Source: a virus
Reading direction: 5' to 3' (one strand)
Virus record (IMG/VR): IMGVR_UViG_3300005518_000021
Coordinates: 1-46,785 of that record
Length of the DNA stretch: 46,785 nt
Shown here: positions 29,870 through 39,339 of the stretch, one piece after another
Layout of the letters: the number at the start of each line of letters is the position of its first letter
Numbering within the stretch: position 1 is the first letter of the stretch
Position numbers and translations under genes: made by a program
Notes under the pieces: generated by a model
The model's input: only the letters and a program-made list of their open reading frames with translations
Database searches by the model: none
What the model was told of the DNA's origin: nothing

Positions 29870-30549
29870 TCTACGTCGACGACCGCGAGCCTCCCTACAC
29901 GGAGACCATGCTGCGCGGCGCGGGCGTAGAGGCTGAGACGAAGAGGCTCGCCGCCGGCGACTACAAGTGGGGCAGCCCCTTCGGCCCCGTGCTCGTCGAG
30001 CGCAAGGAGGCCGGCGACCTGGTCAGCTCCTTCTACTCCGGCCGGCTGGATGACGAGCTCTATCGCTGCCTCGAGGCGTCGGCCCTTACGTTTCTTCTAA
30101 TCGAGGGAGAGGTGTCCGAGGTCGGCGGCAAGATCGCCCTACCCGGCGTGAAGCGCAAGCGCTGGGTGGAGATGCTCCAGAACAGCGGGGACTTCGACGG
30201 GCTGGACAACCATCTCGTGAGCTGGCAGCTCCGCGGCGTTGTCATCAAGCACTCGCCGAACGCGGCCACCACGATCTACCGGCTGGTCTCTCTTTTTGGA
30301 TGGACGATGAAGGAAGATCACAGCAAGACCGTGAAGAGGCAGCGCAGGCTGCCCAACATGGGGCGTCTGACCGAGCGGGCGGAGCTCTGGGCGGGTGTGC
30401 CCGGTATAGGCCCCAAGAAAGCCGTCACGCTGGCCGCAGCAGGGAGCCTGCGCGAGGTCCTGGCCTGGAATGAGGAGAAGCTGGCGCAGACCCTCGGGCC
30501 GGCGCAGGCGAAGAAGACAGCGCAGTTTTTAGACGAGGAGCCGGAATGA
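29848..30549 (+). CDS. XPF/ERCC4-type structure-specific nuclease
   Basis: A 233-aa protein. VDDREPP near the start, AAGDYKWG and VLVERKEAGDLVSS carry the ERCC4 nuclease signature ERKxxxD. GVPGIGPKKAVTL near residue 190 is a helix-hairpin-helix. XPF and Mus81 relatives cut branched DNA. The GTG at 29848 lies after AAGGGAGGGGAG; the ATG at 29866 (overlapping the upstream stop) is the alternative and removes 6 residues. It probably resolves recombination or replication intermediates. Confidence 0.87.
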   Translation: MESERAMIYVDDREPPYTETMLRGAGVEAETKRLAAGDYKWGSPFGPVLVERKEAGDLVSSFYSGRLDDELYRCLEASALTFLLIEGEVSEVGGKIALPGVKRKRWVEMLQNSGDFDGLDNHLVSWQLRGVVIKHSPNAATTIYRLVSLFGWTMKEDHSKTVKRQRRLPNMGRLTERAELWAGVPGIGPKKAVTLAAAGSLREVLAWNEEKLAQTLGPAQAKKTAQFLDEEPE

Positions 30550-30950
30550 AACTTGAAAACGACGTCAGCCATGCTCTCCTGCCGCTTCAGGGCCGGGGGG
30601 AGCGGCAGCATCTCTATCGCTGGATGGACCGCGAGGAGTATTACGTAGCTGGGAAGTTCGATGATGAGCGCGATGGGCGCGACGAGGGACTCCAGCATTT
30701 CGACATCGACGAGTTCTGGGCGCCCCAGATCATCCAGTACCTGGACCGGGCGAGGGTCTTCCTGACCGGAGCCAGCGTCAATCGCGACCCGGCGGAGACG
30801 CGCGAGCTGGTGCTCAAGGCGCAGCAGGCGCTGGCCAAGGGCATGATGACCTTCAAGGGCTGCGTCGAGTCCTCGATCCGCGTCTACGGGCCGCTGCCGG
30901 CGCCGGGCGTGGCGAGCGGGGAGATCCAGGACTGGGGAGCCAGTGGCTAG
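30546..30950 (+). CDS. Unrecognised protein, 134 aa
   Basis: ATG 30546 overlaps the stop of the nuclease. It is a helical protein with an acidic Asp-rich N-terminal half (KFDDERDGRDEGLQHFDIDEFW) and no known motif. It overlaps the next gene by 8 bases. Confidence 0.65.
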   Translation: MKLENDVSHALLPLQGRGERQHLYRWMDREEYYVAGKFDDERDGRDEGLQHFDIDEFWAPQIIQYLDRARVFLTGASVNRDPAETRELVLKAQQALAKGMMTFKGCVESSIRVYGPLPAPGVASGEIQDWGASG

Positions 30951-31221
30951 AAAGCATGAGTACCGTCTGGGCTCTCTGTCTCCCGTCGAGATGGAGCCGA
31001 AGATCCTGCCGCTCAACTATCGCTACCTGCTCAGCGCCAAGTTCTGCCTGCACGCCTTCGAGCGCTGGGAAGGCCCTCACCGCGCCGTCGCTCTCTGTGG
31101 GAGGAGGTTCGAGTCCTATGTCCAGGTCAGTCCGCAAAGACCCAGGGGAGAGAAGAAGGTCTGCGGAGATTGTCTCTACGTTGCGGGAAAGAATTTTGTC
31201 AGAGCCGGTCACGTACGATAG
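30943..31221 (+). CDS. Small Cys-containing protein, 92 aa
   Basis: It starts MARKHEYRLGSLSPVEMEPK, with FCLHAFERW, ALCGRRF and KVCGDCLYV as Cys-bearing segments, a likely zinc-binding pattern. It overlaps the last plus-strand gene by about 100 bases in another frame. The function is unknown. Confidence 0.6.
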   Translation: MARKHEYRLGSLSPVEMEPKILPLNYRYLLSAKFCLHAFERWEGPHRAVALCGRRFESYVQVSPQRPRGEKKVCGDCLYVAGKNFVRAGHVR

Positions 31222-31384
31222 CGAGGTTATCACCACCAACCATCTCCTCATGTTGAGGCGGGCTGCCGACGCCGTAGTGATTGCGCTGGATGGGCGCGAA
31301 CTGAATCCGGGCGAGCAGGCTCTCTATTACGCCTGCCAGGCCGTGCTCAGGGTGATCGTCAATAAGAAGGACTACGGCGGTTAG
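31118..31384 (+). CDS. Small helical protein, 88 aa
   Basis: ATG 31118, 10 bases after GGGAGGAGG. The frame is open farther upstream, but that part is a shadow of the preceding gene. It is helical, with HLLMLRRAADAVVIALDGREL. It is the last plus-strand gene, and its end overlaps the convergent minus-strand gene by 4 bases (31381-31384). The function is unknown. Confidence 0.6.
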   Translation: MSRSVRKDPGERRRSAEIVSTLRERILSEPVTYDSEVITTNHLLMLRRAADAVVIALDGRELNPGEQALYYACQAVLRVIVNKKDYGG

Positions 31385-31569
31385 TCAGTGACCATCTCCA
31401 CCAGCGCAATAGCGAGCAGGATAGCTCCAAGCACGAAGCCCACCGCAATCGCAACGCCCTTGTAAGTGCCTCGCTGGTCGCCCTCCGGCACATGAGGGAG
31501 GAGGCCGGCGATGAGGACGGCTCCGGCGATCCCAAGCGTGATTAGCTGTTCCGCGGTCAGACTGAACAC
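31381..31569 (-). CDS. Two-helix membrane protein, holin candidate
   Basis: GTG 31569 after AGGAGG. The 62-aa protein has two hydrophobic helices (LITLGIAGAVLIAGLLP and GVAIAVGFVLGAILLAIAL) with a charged turn EGDQRGTYK, the layout of small class II holins. It lies at the end of the tail genes, far from the endolysin along the arc. Another two-helix protein at 38222 is the alternative holin. Confidence 0.55.
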   Translation of the reverse strand: MFSLTAEQLITLGIAGAVLIAGLLPHVPEGDQRGTYKGVAIAVGFVLGAILLAIALVEMVTD

Positions 31570-31580
31570 TACGCACCTCC

Positions 31581-31781
31581 TTAGAGTGTCTGCGCCTCGA
31601 TGTTGTCGATGAAGGTCTGGAGAAAGGCTTTCGCAGCGTTGAGGTTTGTCTTTGGTGCGCCTGCGTTTATCACAGTCCGCCGTTCGTATTTCTGCTGGCC
31701 TGCCGAGTCTAGATAAGAGGCGACCACAACGTAGTCTGCACCCTGAGGAGTAACAGTCCAGTTCTGTAGAGTGTTTGCCAT
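31581..31781 (-). CDS. Small protein, 66 aa
   Basis: ATG after AGGAGGGTAAGA. It has a beta-rich N-terminal half (WTVTPQGADYVVVASYLD) and a helical end (AAKAFLQTFIDNIEAQ). It resembles small tail-accessory proteins in layout only. The function is unknown. Confidence 0.6.
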   Translation of the reverse strand: MANTLQNWTVTPQGADYVVVASYLDSAGQQKYERRTVINAGAPKTNLNAAKAFLQTFIDNIEAQTL

Positions 31782-31783
31782 TC

Positions 31784-32431
31784 TTACCCTCCTATGAAGT
31801 CCACGCCGCCCAACACGGTGTCGCCAACCACCGAGGCATTGGTCGGCCCGTTGCGCAGAGATAGAACCTCGTTTTGCGCTAGCTCAATCGGTGCCGAATC
31901 CGGGAACACCATCTCGAAGAACGGGGAGACTGGTCCAGCATCCGAAGTACTCAGCGCGGCAGCAGGTAGCCAGCGCGGGAAGGTGCAAGTAAAGAAGGCC
32001 GCTCCCTGCGTGATACCCGTTTGGGTAAGGCCCGTATCCAGTACACGGGCATCCACGTCTGGGTTTGTAACTGATGTGCGCTTGAGCAGCGGGGTCACGG
32101 CGACACCTCCAGTCATGGCAGTGCATCCCGTCCCCTTTATCCACTCGTAGCGCATGAAGGTAGCGGCGGCTGTGCCGTCGAAGGCAAGCATCCACCAGAT
32201 ACGAGTGATATAGAGAACCTTGCCCGCCGTCGCGTTGCGGAGCGCCCAGACAGCGGCGCCGGCCCCTGTCGCCGCGGACTGCCGGACGAGGACGTTGAGG
32301 ATGCCCCGGTCGTTGTCGGAGCGCGGAGCCATGAGGTTCCCTTGCGCATCGTAAAGGGTGACGCGGGCTGCCTTGCTCGTCGGGTCTATCGTTAGCTGGT
32401 CGGTGCTGGCCCCTGATTTAATCGTTGCCAT
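31784..32431 (-). CDS. Tail/spike-associated protein, 215 aa
   Basis: ATG 32431 after GAGGTGA. It is strand-rich, starting MATIKSGASTDQLTIDPTSKAARVTLYDAQG, a form common in phage tail-tip or fibre-associated proteins, followed by a jelly-roll-like stretch. It lies directly after the tailspike gene and may be its chaperone or a receptor-binding partner. That role is inferred. Confidence 0.65.
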   Translation of the reverse strand: MATIKSGASTDQLTIDPTSKAARVTLYDAQGNLMAPRSDNDRGILNVLVRQSAATGAGAAVWALRNATAGKVLYITRIWWMLAFDGTAAATFMRYEWIKGTGCTAMTGGVAVTPLLKRTSVTNPDVDARVLDTGLTQTGITQGAAFFTCTFPRWLPAAALSTSDAGPVSPFFEMVFPDSAPIELAQNEVLSLRNGPTNASVVGDTVLGGVDFIGG

Positions 32432-32434
32432 CGC

Positions 32435-35400
32435 TCACCTCGTTGTTTGATAAACGTTGATCTTAAACTTGTCGTGGACGTAGCCTTCCATCCCGCGCGC
32501 GAAGATGTTAAAGCTGCCTGACCCCGGCCCGATCAGCACCTCGAGCTGGTCCATCTCCACCTCATCGAGGTCCTTGCCCGTCTCATTGCTGGTGGGGACT
32601 GCTTCCCCGCCCCCGGCCAATCCCGTGTCGTCAACGGTGACGCCCGCTACCGTGGCGATTATACCCGTCGTGTTGGGGATGCCCCCTGCCGTCGTGCGGT
32701 AAACACGATAGTCCACGGCGCCCGTGACGGCCGACCAGGCTATCCGGTTGAAGTTCGCGCCGGTCAACGTGGCGTTGCCGTTGGTGACGCTCACCGCCGC
32801 AGAGGCCAGAGTCTCACCGCGGGCGTCACGCGCGGTGACACGGTAGGCCCAGGTTGTCGCTCCGAGAGCGCCCATCGGTGTCACGGTCACTCCGCTGGGG
32901 GTGAGGAGCAGTCCTGCTCGCTCGTACGCGACCTTGCCTGTATAGTGCGTCGTTGCTACTGCCCAGGGGTCGGTGATGGTGAACCCGGCGTTATCGACCG
33001 GAGTAGCGCCGAAGTCGACCTCCACTTGTTTGAGGTTGTCGACCCAGGGGGATTCGCCGACGGGCTGGTTGATCGCGAAGGTGGAGACACTGCTGAGATT
33101 GAGATTGGCGAATCGCGTGCGCGCCGCCGCGTTGGCCACGTTCGCGTAATCTGCGAAGCAGGTCAGCGCCGTGAAGACAGTGAGGCCGTCAATAATGATG
33201 AGGGGAGCGGAGAACCAAGTAATGACTTTCACAGCGTTGTAACAGAAGCCGCCCATAATCATTACCTGGTTAGCGCCGTTGATCTGGTAGCAGTTGTCCA
33301 CGTCCTTCATGGAGTTGTTAGCCGCTACACAGAAGGAGCCGAGAAGGATGCCCGGGCCGGTCGAGCCGGCGACTGAGATCTTACAGTTAGCGACGAGCCC
33401 CCGATCTCCGACCATCTCAAAACAGGCGCCAAAGGCGGAAGTCACAGGATCTACGACAACGCAGTCGTACACAACGGCGTCCACAGCGGCAGGATTGGTC
33501 ACAGCCGAGGAGACGAAAGCTGTCCCGCAGGCGATGAACCGGCAGCCGAAGACGACGGGGGCTGTGACAAAGGTAGTCGTCCCCATGTGGATCGGGGTAA
33601 ACGCGCAGTTATTGAAGGTGGACCCGGACACCCCGCACGCCCCGCTCATCTGGATGCCGGGACCGGCGCCGGTGCAGTTGGTGAACGCGCAACCATCGAC
33701 GATCCCATAGGGTCCCGTCATGTTGATGACGGGACCGCCATTGATGCTCCGAAAGGCGACGTTGCTAACGAAACAATTGGCGCCCATCGAGATCGCCGTG
33801 CCGGTGTAGTCGTGCATCGTGCAGTTCGCGAGGATCGAAGGGTCCTGCATGATGACGTTGGAGCCCTGGAAGTCGCAATTGAGAGCGACGCCAAAGCCAA
33901 CAAGGGTAAGCGTAGAGTTAACAAAGAAACAGTCGAAGATCGGCGGACTTGTGCCGTAGATGAAGCGGAAGCTGGTGGTGACGGTGGTGAACTCAAAGGT
34001 GAGGCCCTCAGCGGCTCCCTGGTCGGCCAGGTCCACGGCTGAATTGATGTGTACGAGGTTGGCGCCGGGACCTTTGACGCGGTAGGCGGAGCCGCCGGGT
34101 CCTGTCCAGCCGCCGTAAGTGCCGGGCAGACACCAGATGGAGCGCTTGCCGGCAGCGAGGGCGGCGGTCGGGGAGGCAAAGTGGTTGGGCTTGTTGCCAG
34201 GCGCCGGGTCGACGATGGCGTCGAAGGTCTCCCCACCGACGATGAACTCGGTCTCGAGATCGGCGCCGGAGTCGTCGCGCGCCAGGAAGTAGTAGCCGAT
34301 GGCGTTCAGGAAGGCGCGCTGGGTGAGAGGCGTTCCCTCGTCGCGGATCGTGTGACCGGCTACTCCGCCGGCAGGCAGGTGGCCAACAGGGGAGCCGATG
34401 TCGGCGAAGGCAGCGCCTCCACTTGTACGCTGGTTGTGATAGACCTGGAAGTTGGTGCCGGGCGTGCCGCTGATCGACGTTGTTATCCCGGCATGGAAGA
34501 CGTTGCCGGTGACGTTGCCGGACAGAAAGCGCGATGAGAGCGCGATGCAGGTGGCGGTGATCCCTCCAGCCGTATCGCTTCGCCAGGTATTCCCCTGGAT
34601 AGCCACGTTCTCGTGGCTATGCGTGCCCGCACTCTCACCAATTGACGTCCGGGTGGCGCTGAGGCGGAAGGTGTTGCCCTTGATGATCGCGCCGTAGACG
34701 CCCCCGATGAAGTCAATGTGACGCCCGCTGCCGAAGAACTCATTGGCGACGATGCGCACGTCGCCCAGGTCTAGAGTCGTGTCGGCAAGATCGCCGAGGC
34801 GGATGTCCGCCGTGCTGCATGAGAAATGGTTGCTCGTGATACTGACGTTTGAGTCGTTGCGGAACATAATGCCGATGGCGCAGTTGAAGTAGGAGTTGGT
34901 GATCCTGCCGCCCCCGATGAAGTTCGAGATGCCGGTGCCAGCATCCGCGCCGGGCGCCCCTTCGCCGCCGTCGCCAAAGATGCAGTCCACGACGCTATGC
35001 TCGAAATAGGTGCCGCCGGCTACTCCCCCGCCTCGGGCGACAAGGCCCAGAGCCGAAGCGTTCTGGACCCTGAAGATGACTCCCTGGATGCTGAAGGAGC
35101 CTCCCTGGAAAGAGGTGCCGCTCTCGACTGTCTTGAGCAGCGTGATCGGCTGAGAAGTCGCGAGCGTCATCTCAGTGAAGGCGCAGTGAGCAACGCCGGT
35201 GTGTGTGCCGCCCGTCCCATCGAAGAGCGTGCCGCTGACCATCGTGCCGGTAACGGTGACACGCCCCCGTCCCTCGCCGATGAAGCGATACCAGCCGCCG
35301 TTAGGAGGATCGAAGGCGATTGTGGTCGCTACACTGTAATCGCCGCCGCAGATAAAGAAGGTCGTGTCCTGCCCGGCAGCGTGACGATTGGTGTTGGCGT

Positions 35401-35743
35401 GGTCGACGGCAGACTTGATGTTGTTGTAGAGCCGTATCGTCGCGCCGGCAGAGGTCAGGAACGTCGTGCCGGGCGCTCCCGCCCAGAGCGCGTCGATGAC
35501 GTAGTCCATGTGGAGCATCCCGCCGGCGCCGGTCCCCACGGTGTTGATAGAGCGCCAGATCGTGCCGTCGAAGAAGTAGACATCGGCCGTTGCGCCGGAG
35601 CCCACTTCAGCGAGCTCTCCGCGCTGGGAGAGCACAACGGGCGGGAGGGCTGACACAGTTGCGTAGAGAGGCAGGAAGCGGCCGGTAACGCCCAGCCTGG
35701 GCGTGTCCTCGAAGGCGGTGACTCCCTGGCCTCTCCTGGGCAT
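32435..35743 (-). CDS. Tailspike with two beta-helix domains
   Basis: This is a 1102-aa protein. After a short N-terminal anchor segment, residues about 90-420 and about 500-860 show the repeating short strands and turns of parallel beta-helices (for example GNTFRLSATRTSIGESAG; GCAFTNCTGAGPGIQMSG), with many Asn/Gly turns. Residues about 960-1050 resemble an FN3-like fold (YRVTARDARGE, VDYRVYRTTAGG). Beta-helix tailspikes bind and often cleave surface polysaccharide. Catalytic residues cannot be assigned. It follows the nozzle-like gene by 10 bases and is the main candidate for host recognition. Confidence 0.8.
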   Translation of the reverse strand: MPRRGQGVTAFEDTPRLGVTGRFLPLYATVSALPPVVLSQRGELAEVGSGATADVYFFDGTIWRSINTVGTGAGGMLHMDYVIDALWAGAPGTTFLTSAGATIRLYNNIKSAVDHANTNRHAAGQDTTFFICGGDYSVATTIAFDPPNGGWYRFIGEGRGRVTVTGTMVSGTLFDGTGGTHTGVAHCAFTEMTLATSQPITLLKTVESGTSFQGGSFSIQGVIFRVQNASALGLVARGGGVAGGTYFEHSVVDCIFGDGGEGAPGADAGTGISNFIGGGRITNSYFNCAIGIMFRNDSNVSITSNHFSCSTADIRLGDLADTTLDLGDVRIVANEFFGSGRHIDFIGGVYGAIIKGNTFRLSATRTSIGESAGTHSHENVAIQGNTWRSDTAGGITATCIALSSRFLSGNVTGNVFHAGITTSISGTPGTNFQVYHNQRTSGGAAFADIGSPVGHLPAGGVAGHTIRDEGTPLTQRAFLNAIGYYFLARDDSGADLETEFIVGGETFDAIVDPAPGNKPNHFASPTAALAAGKRSIWCLPGTYGGWTGPGGSAYRVKGPGANLVHINSAVDLADQGAAEGLTFEFTTVTTSFRFIYGTSPPIFDCFFVNSTLTLVGFGVALNCDFQGSNVIMQDPSILANCTMHDYTGTAISMGANCFVSNVAFRSINGGPVINMTGPYGIVDGCAFTNCTGAGPGIQMSGACGVSGSTFNNCAFTPIHMGTTTFVTAPVVFGCRFIACGTAFVSSAVTNPAAVDAVVYDCVVVDPVTSAFGACFEMVGDRGLVANCKISVAGSTGPGILLGSFCVAANNSMKDVDNCYQINGANQVMIMGGFCYNAVKVITWFSAPLIIIDGLTVFTALTCFADYANVANAAARTRFANLNLSSVSTFAINQPVGESPWVDNLKQVEVDFGATPVDNAGFTITDPWAVATTHYTGKVAYERAGLLLTPSGVTVTPMGALGATTWAYRVTARDARGETLASAAVSVTNGNATLTGANFNRIAWSAVTGAVDYRVYRTTAGGIPNTTGIIATVAGVTVDDTGLAGGGEAVPTSNETGKDLDEVEMDQLEVLIGPGSGSFNIFARGMEGYVHDKFKINVYQTTR

Positions 35744-35752
35744 CAGACGGCC

Positions 35753-37723
35753 TCAGACAACCTTGAGAAAGACCTCGGCGACAGCGCCGGGATAATCGCG
35801 GTAAAGGTTGGGGTTGGCGTCTGTGGCCGTTACGCTCTCGATGAGGACGGTGAACGCGGCCGGAGTGCCTGCGGCCCCCAGGAACTCTAAGGTCCGGGTG
35901 GCGCCGTCACGGAGAGCGCGCAGCGCGGCCAGTATCTCCTCCTTGGAGAGGCTTTGCTCGGCCAGCCGGCGCGTCACGGACGACGCCTCGATGAGGAGCT
36001 TGATCCGGTCGCCGGTGCGCGGCAGCTCCATGTAATCCAGGTAGAGCGGGAGGTTGAGCCGCGGCCAGTCGTCGCCGACTCCCCGTGTCGGGAACTCCAC
36101 GCCGAGGCTGAAGCTGGCTCCTACAGGGCGCGCGCCGCTCAGATAGAAGGGGCCGGCCGCGCTCACGCTGCCCGCGGTGGCCGGCGTGTTGCTGAAGTCG
36201 GCGAAGACCTTGAGCGTGTACGAGCCAACGGAGGCAGCAATGGCGGCAGCTCCGCGTACGCCGAGGGCGAGCTTGCGTCCGGGGAACTGGCCGTGAGCAT
36301 CGGCTGTGCGGAGGGCACCGGCCTGGAAGATGCCGCCGAAAGGGAAGCTGGGATCGCGCCCGAGCAGGTCTGCCACTTTCGTTTTGAAGATCTCTGTCGA
36401 GTGAGTCCCATCGGCGACGATCCAGATGATCTCCTTGGAGTTATTGACGAACTCCATCGCCGACACGCGGCCTTCTTGGCTGGCGACAGAGGCCGTTTGC
36501 GCGATCGGGTTGTAGCGCGGGCCGACGTTCTCCGGGTAATTCTTGAGCAGGAGAAGGGCGGGAAACATGTCGGCGATGCCGGTTATCAGACCGCGCGTGC
36601 CGACGACCAGATCGGCGCCGTAGTTGCATGTGGAGTGGGCCGCAAAGGCGGAGCGGCCGGTGGTCCCCTGGATGGGGGCGACGCCGATGTCACGGATGCC
36701 GAGGGAGTCCAGGTTCAGCGCGAAGAGGCGTCCGCTGCTCGAGGGGATGATGAGGTCGGCCCCCCACGGGCGGCAGCCGTGCCCGAAGAGATCGTCGTTC
36801 TCCACGAGCAGTCCCTGCTGGACGAGGCTCTTGATTGGCAGAGCCTCTCCTACCATCTGGACCTCGCCGCGGCGGTTGAAGACCAGGATGAAGCGCCCAA
36901 AGACAGCGAGGCCGGTGGCGCGGGGGCTCAGCACGTCGTTGACAATCGACGAGTAGTTCCCCTCAGCGTAGGCGTCCTTGGACTGCGTGAAGTAGAGCGC
37001 CCAGACGTCCTCGGGGGCGGTGGCATCAGTCGGTGTGACCTTGCCGCGCAGGAGCTTGTAGAGACCTCCATTTGCCGCCAGGAAGAATGAGGCGATTGTG
37101 CGGCCGGCGGCAGTGAACTCAAAGGCCCAGGTATTCGTGACGGTGTTGTAGTTGGCGAAGCCGTCGCTCACGCCGTCGGCGGCCGCTGTCTCGATACCAA
37201 CCTTGATGTACTTGCCAAAGAGAGCCGGCTGCCCTGTGTAGACGCGGCCGCTGCCCAGCGTGCTCCCGGCCATAACCGTCCAGGTGCCCGCCAGGGGCGC
37301 GATTTGCAGGACTCTCGTCTGCATCACGAAGAAGACGTTGTCGTTCCACTGAAAGCTACAGACGACGGGCTCAAAGCCGAGCGCGGGGCCACCTGTGAGC
37401 TGGGTCGTCAGGCCAGGGGCAAGGGCGAGGCCGGGGACGTGAGTCCAGGCCGGGGCGGAGACGGCCATGCCCATCGCGTTCGTGTTGTAGCGACGGCGGT
37501 CGCCATTATCCGCCAGCTCCCCACCGATTCCCTTGAAGAGATCGTCGAAGACAATCGTGCCGACGCGGCCGGGAGTGCCGGGCTCCTCAGGATGGTTGAC
37601 ATAGTCGATGCCGAGAGAGCCGGAGGTGTGCGCGGCGAGCTTGTACGAAGGAGCGGCGTTGGCGGCTAGTTCAGCCGCTGTGTAGAGCAGGATGTCGTAG
37701 GTGCCGGGGATGTTAGGAGGCAT
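35753..37723 (-). CDS. Propeller-like tail protein (nozzle candidate)
   Basis: This 656-aa protein is made of repeated strand pairs with motifs such as LYFTQSKDAYAEGNYSSIV, LVFNRRGEVQMVG and LVVGTRGLITGIADM, consistent with a beta-propeller. In short-tailed phages a propeller protein of this size forms the tail nozzle below the adaptor (T7 gp12 is the model). The assignment rests on size, beta content and position between adaptor and tailspike genes. The ATG at 37723 has no strong Shine-Dalgarno site. Confidence 0.6.
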   Translation of the reverse strand: MPPNIPGTYDILLYTAAELAANAAPSYKLAAHTSGSLGIDYVNHPEEPGTPGRVGTIVFDDLFKGIGGELADNGDRRRYNTNAMGMAVSAPAWTHVPGLALAPGLTTQLTGGPALGFEPVVCSFQWNDNVFFVMQTRVLQIAPLAGTWTVMAGSTLGSGRVYTGQPALFGKYIKVGIETAAADGVSDGFANYNTVTNTWAFEFTAAGRTIASFFLAANGGLYKLLRGKVTPTDATAPEDVWALYFTQSKDAYAEGNYSSIVNDVLSPRATGLAVFGRFILVFNRRGEVQMVGEALPIKSLVQQGLLVENDDLFGHGCRPWGADLIIPSSSGRLFALNLDSLGIRDIGVAPIQGTTGRSAFAAHSTCNYGADLVVGTRGLITGIADMFPALLLLKNYPENVGPRYNPIAQTASVASQEGRVSAMEFVNNSKEIIWIVADGTHSTEIFKTKVADLLGRDPSFPFGGIFQAGALRTADAHGQFPGRKLALGVRGAAAIAASVGSYTLKVFADFSNTPATAGSVSAAGPFYLSGARPVGASFSLGVEFPTRGVGDDWPRLNLPLYLDYMELPRTGDRIKLLIEASSVTRRLAEQSLSKEEILAALRALRDGATRTLEFLGAAGTPAAFTVLIESVTATDANPNLYRDYPGAVAEVFLKVV

Positions 37724-37729
37724 TGGCGA

Positions 37730-38218
37730 TCATTGTGCCAGCGCGATCACGACGGCGGCGAAGGCGATCCCCAAGCCTACTGCTGTCAGTCCCGCGCCGA
37801 GCGCCCACTGATTCTGCTGGCGGGCCTCTACTTTCTGGGACTTCTCCCCTTGCGCGAGGAACTGGTTCTGCTCGATCGCACGGATCTGGTTACCAATGGC
37901 CAAAAAGCCCGAGGTAAACTGCGTCTGGAGGCGCTCGCCCAGGTTGTTCAGCTTGGTGTCCGCCAGCTCGATGCTTTTGGCGTCGATCACCCGGATAGAC
38001 TCCCGCCGCTTCTCAGCCTCCGCCGCCAGCTTCTCCTCATACTCGGAGCGGAGGGCGCCGATCTCGAGGACGTGGCGGTTCTGGGCTTCGTTGTATTTGT
38101 CGGAAGCGATCCGCTCATTTGACAACCCCTCCGCGATCAGGCGGACGTGCTCCAGGACGTTCGCTGTCGGATCCGGCTTGCCCAGTTTTTCAATTAGTTC
38201 ACGAAGTTCGTCGGCCAT
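37730..38218 (-). CDS. Coiled-coil protein with C-terminal membrane helix
   Basis: This is a 162-aa protein. Residues about 20-125 are a charged coiled coil (ALRSEYEEKLAAEAEKRRESI), followed by ALGAGLTAVGLGIAFAAVVI, one membrane helix at the C terminus. It is coupled to the 73-aa membrane protein gene upstream. It may take part in lysis (spanin- or antiholin-like) or in tail-membrane contact. Neither is shown. Confidence 0.65.
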   Translation of the reverse strand: MADELRELIEKLGKPDPTANVLEHVRLIAEGLSNERIASDKYNEAQNRHVLEIGALRSEYEEKLAAEAEKRRESIRVIDAKSIELADTKLNNLGERLQTQFTSGFLAIGNQIRAIEQNQFLAQGEKSQKVEARQQNQWALGAGLTAVGLGIAFAAVVIALAQ

Positions 38219-38221
38219 AGA

Positions 38222-38443
38222 TCAGGGGTTAGGCGGGTTTGGACGCTGGAACAGGTACGTCACGAGGTAGCGGAGCAAAGCGGCACCGATGCCGGAGACG
38301 GTCGCCAGCGCCCACTTCCCAATGTCATCCAGGTTACTCCAGTCACGCGTGGCGAGCGCATTGCCCAGGAGCGGGGCGATTACTGCGACGGCGCCCAGCG
38401 CGAACGTCACGAGGTCCTGACGGGTGAATTTCAGGTTAAACAT
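38222..38443 (-). CDS. Two-helix membrane protein, holin candidate
   Basis: ATG 38443, 8 bases after GGAAGG, overlapping the end region of the adaptor gene; the GTG at 38452 is the alternative. The 73-aa protein has two hydrophobic segments (VTFALGAVAVIAPLLGNAL and WALATVSGIGAALLRYLVTYLF) separated by a short charged loop, as in many small holins. Confidence 0.6.
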   Translation of the reverse strand: MFNLKFTRQDLVTFALGAVAVIAPLLGNALATRDWSNLDDIGKWALATVSGIGAALLRYLVTYLFQRPNPPNP

Positions 38444-38445
38444 CT

Positions 38446-39324
38446 CTACCACCTTCCGTCGTTGTTGCGAAACGCGAACTCAGGGCCGATGAACTGCTGC
38501 GGGAGCGTCAGGGGGACACTGGTAGCGCGGGGGAGGAAGCGCAGCTTCTTCTCGGTGTAGTGCGCGAGCGCGTCCTGGTACTCACTCCCGAACATCTTAC
38601 GGGCCGGCTCCTCGCCCAGCATGTTCCAGATCGCCTGGAGGGCCTCGTACTTGGTGCCGGCCATGATGAGCTGGCGGGGGCAGGTCGTGCGGTCCGTCAT
38701 CAGCTCGAGCGGGTCGTAGTAGCGGCGCAGGACAGCCACATAGGACATGCCGCTGAGCCCGCTGGGGATGGTGTGCAGGAGGAGCGCCGTCTCTCCGTCC
38801 GAGACGTTGACGGTGTAGCCACCGAAGCTGGACTCGCGGATGAAGTTGTCCCCCTGATTGTAGCGGATCAGGATGTCCTGGAGCTGCTCGCGCAGGGAGA
38901 CCCAGGCCGGGAGCGGGTACTCGTTCTGGCCGTCGATGGGCGTGATGAGCTCCCGGTGCATGACGAAAAGGTTAGCCAGCGCCCGGTTAGCCGCCCGCTT
39001 GTAGTCGTCGGGGAGGAGAAGGGAGTACACGTCGAGGGCGTCGCCGTTCGCGAAAGGGTCGTCGGCGCCCACGCCGGGGTCCTGGTAGTACGTGATGACG
39101 CCGGTCGTCGCCAGGTAGTTCGTGATCCGCCGGACACTGGAGCCGTCGACCTTGGAGAGAAAGCTGGAGACCGGCGACTGGGACTGCGGCGTGATGCTCG
39201 CGATCTCCCCGATGATGAGCGTGTTGGCAGTAGTGTCGACGCTGGAGGCGGTCCCTCGCATCCTGAGACGCAGGTCACGGGAGACCGCCTCCACGATTTC
39301 CTGGAGGCTGGTACTGTCAGCCAC
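38446..39324 (-). CDS. Head-tail adaptor-like protein
   Basis: This is a 292-aa protein with GTG start 39324. It has a helical N-terminal segment (LQEIVEAVSRDLRLRM), a long middle with NRALANLFVMHRELITP and a strand-rich C-terminal half. The size and its place between capsid and nozzle genes fit the adaptor ring that joins portal and tail in short-tailed phages. The assignment comes from context rather than a clear motif. Confidence 0.55.
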   Translation of the reverse strand: MADSTSLQEIVEAVSRDLRLRMRGTASSVDTTANTLIIGEIASITPQSQSPVSSFLSKVDGSSVRRITNYLATTGVITYYQDPGVGADDPFANGDALDVYSLLLPDDYKRAANRALANLFVMHRELITPIDGQNEYPLPAWVSLREQLQDILIRYNQGDNFIRESSFGGYTVNVSDGETALLLHTIPSGLSGMSYVAVLRRYYDPLELMTDRTTCPRQLIMAGTKYEALQAIWNMLGEEPARKMFGSEYQDALAHYTEKKLRFLPRATSVPLTLPQQFIGPEFAFRNNDGRW

Positions 39325-39339
39325 GCCAGGCTATTCCGT

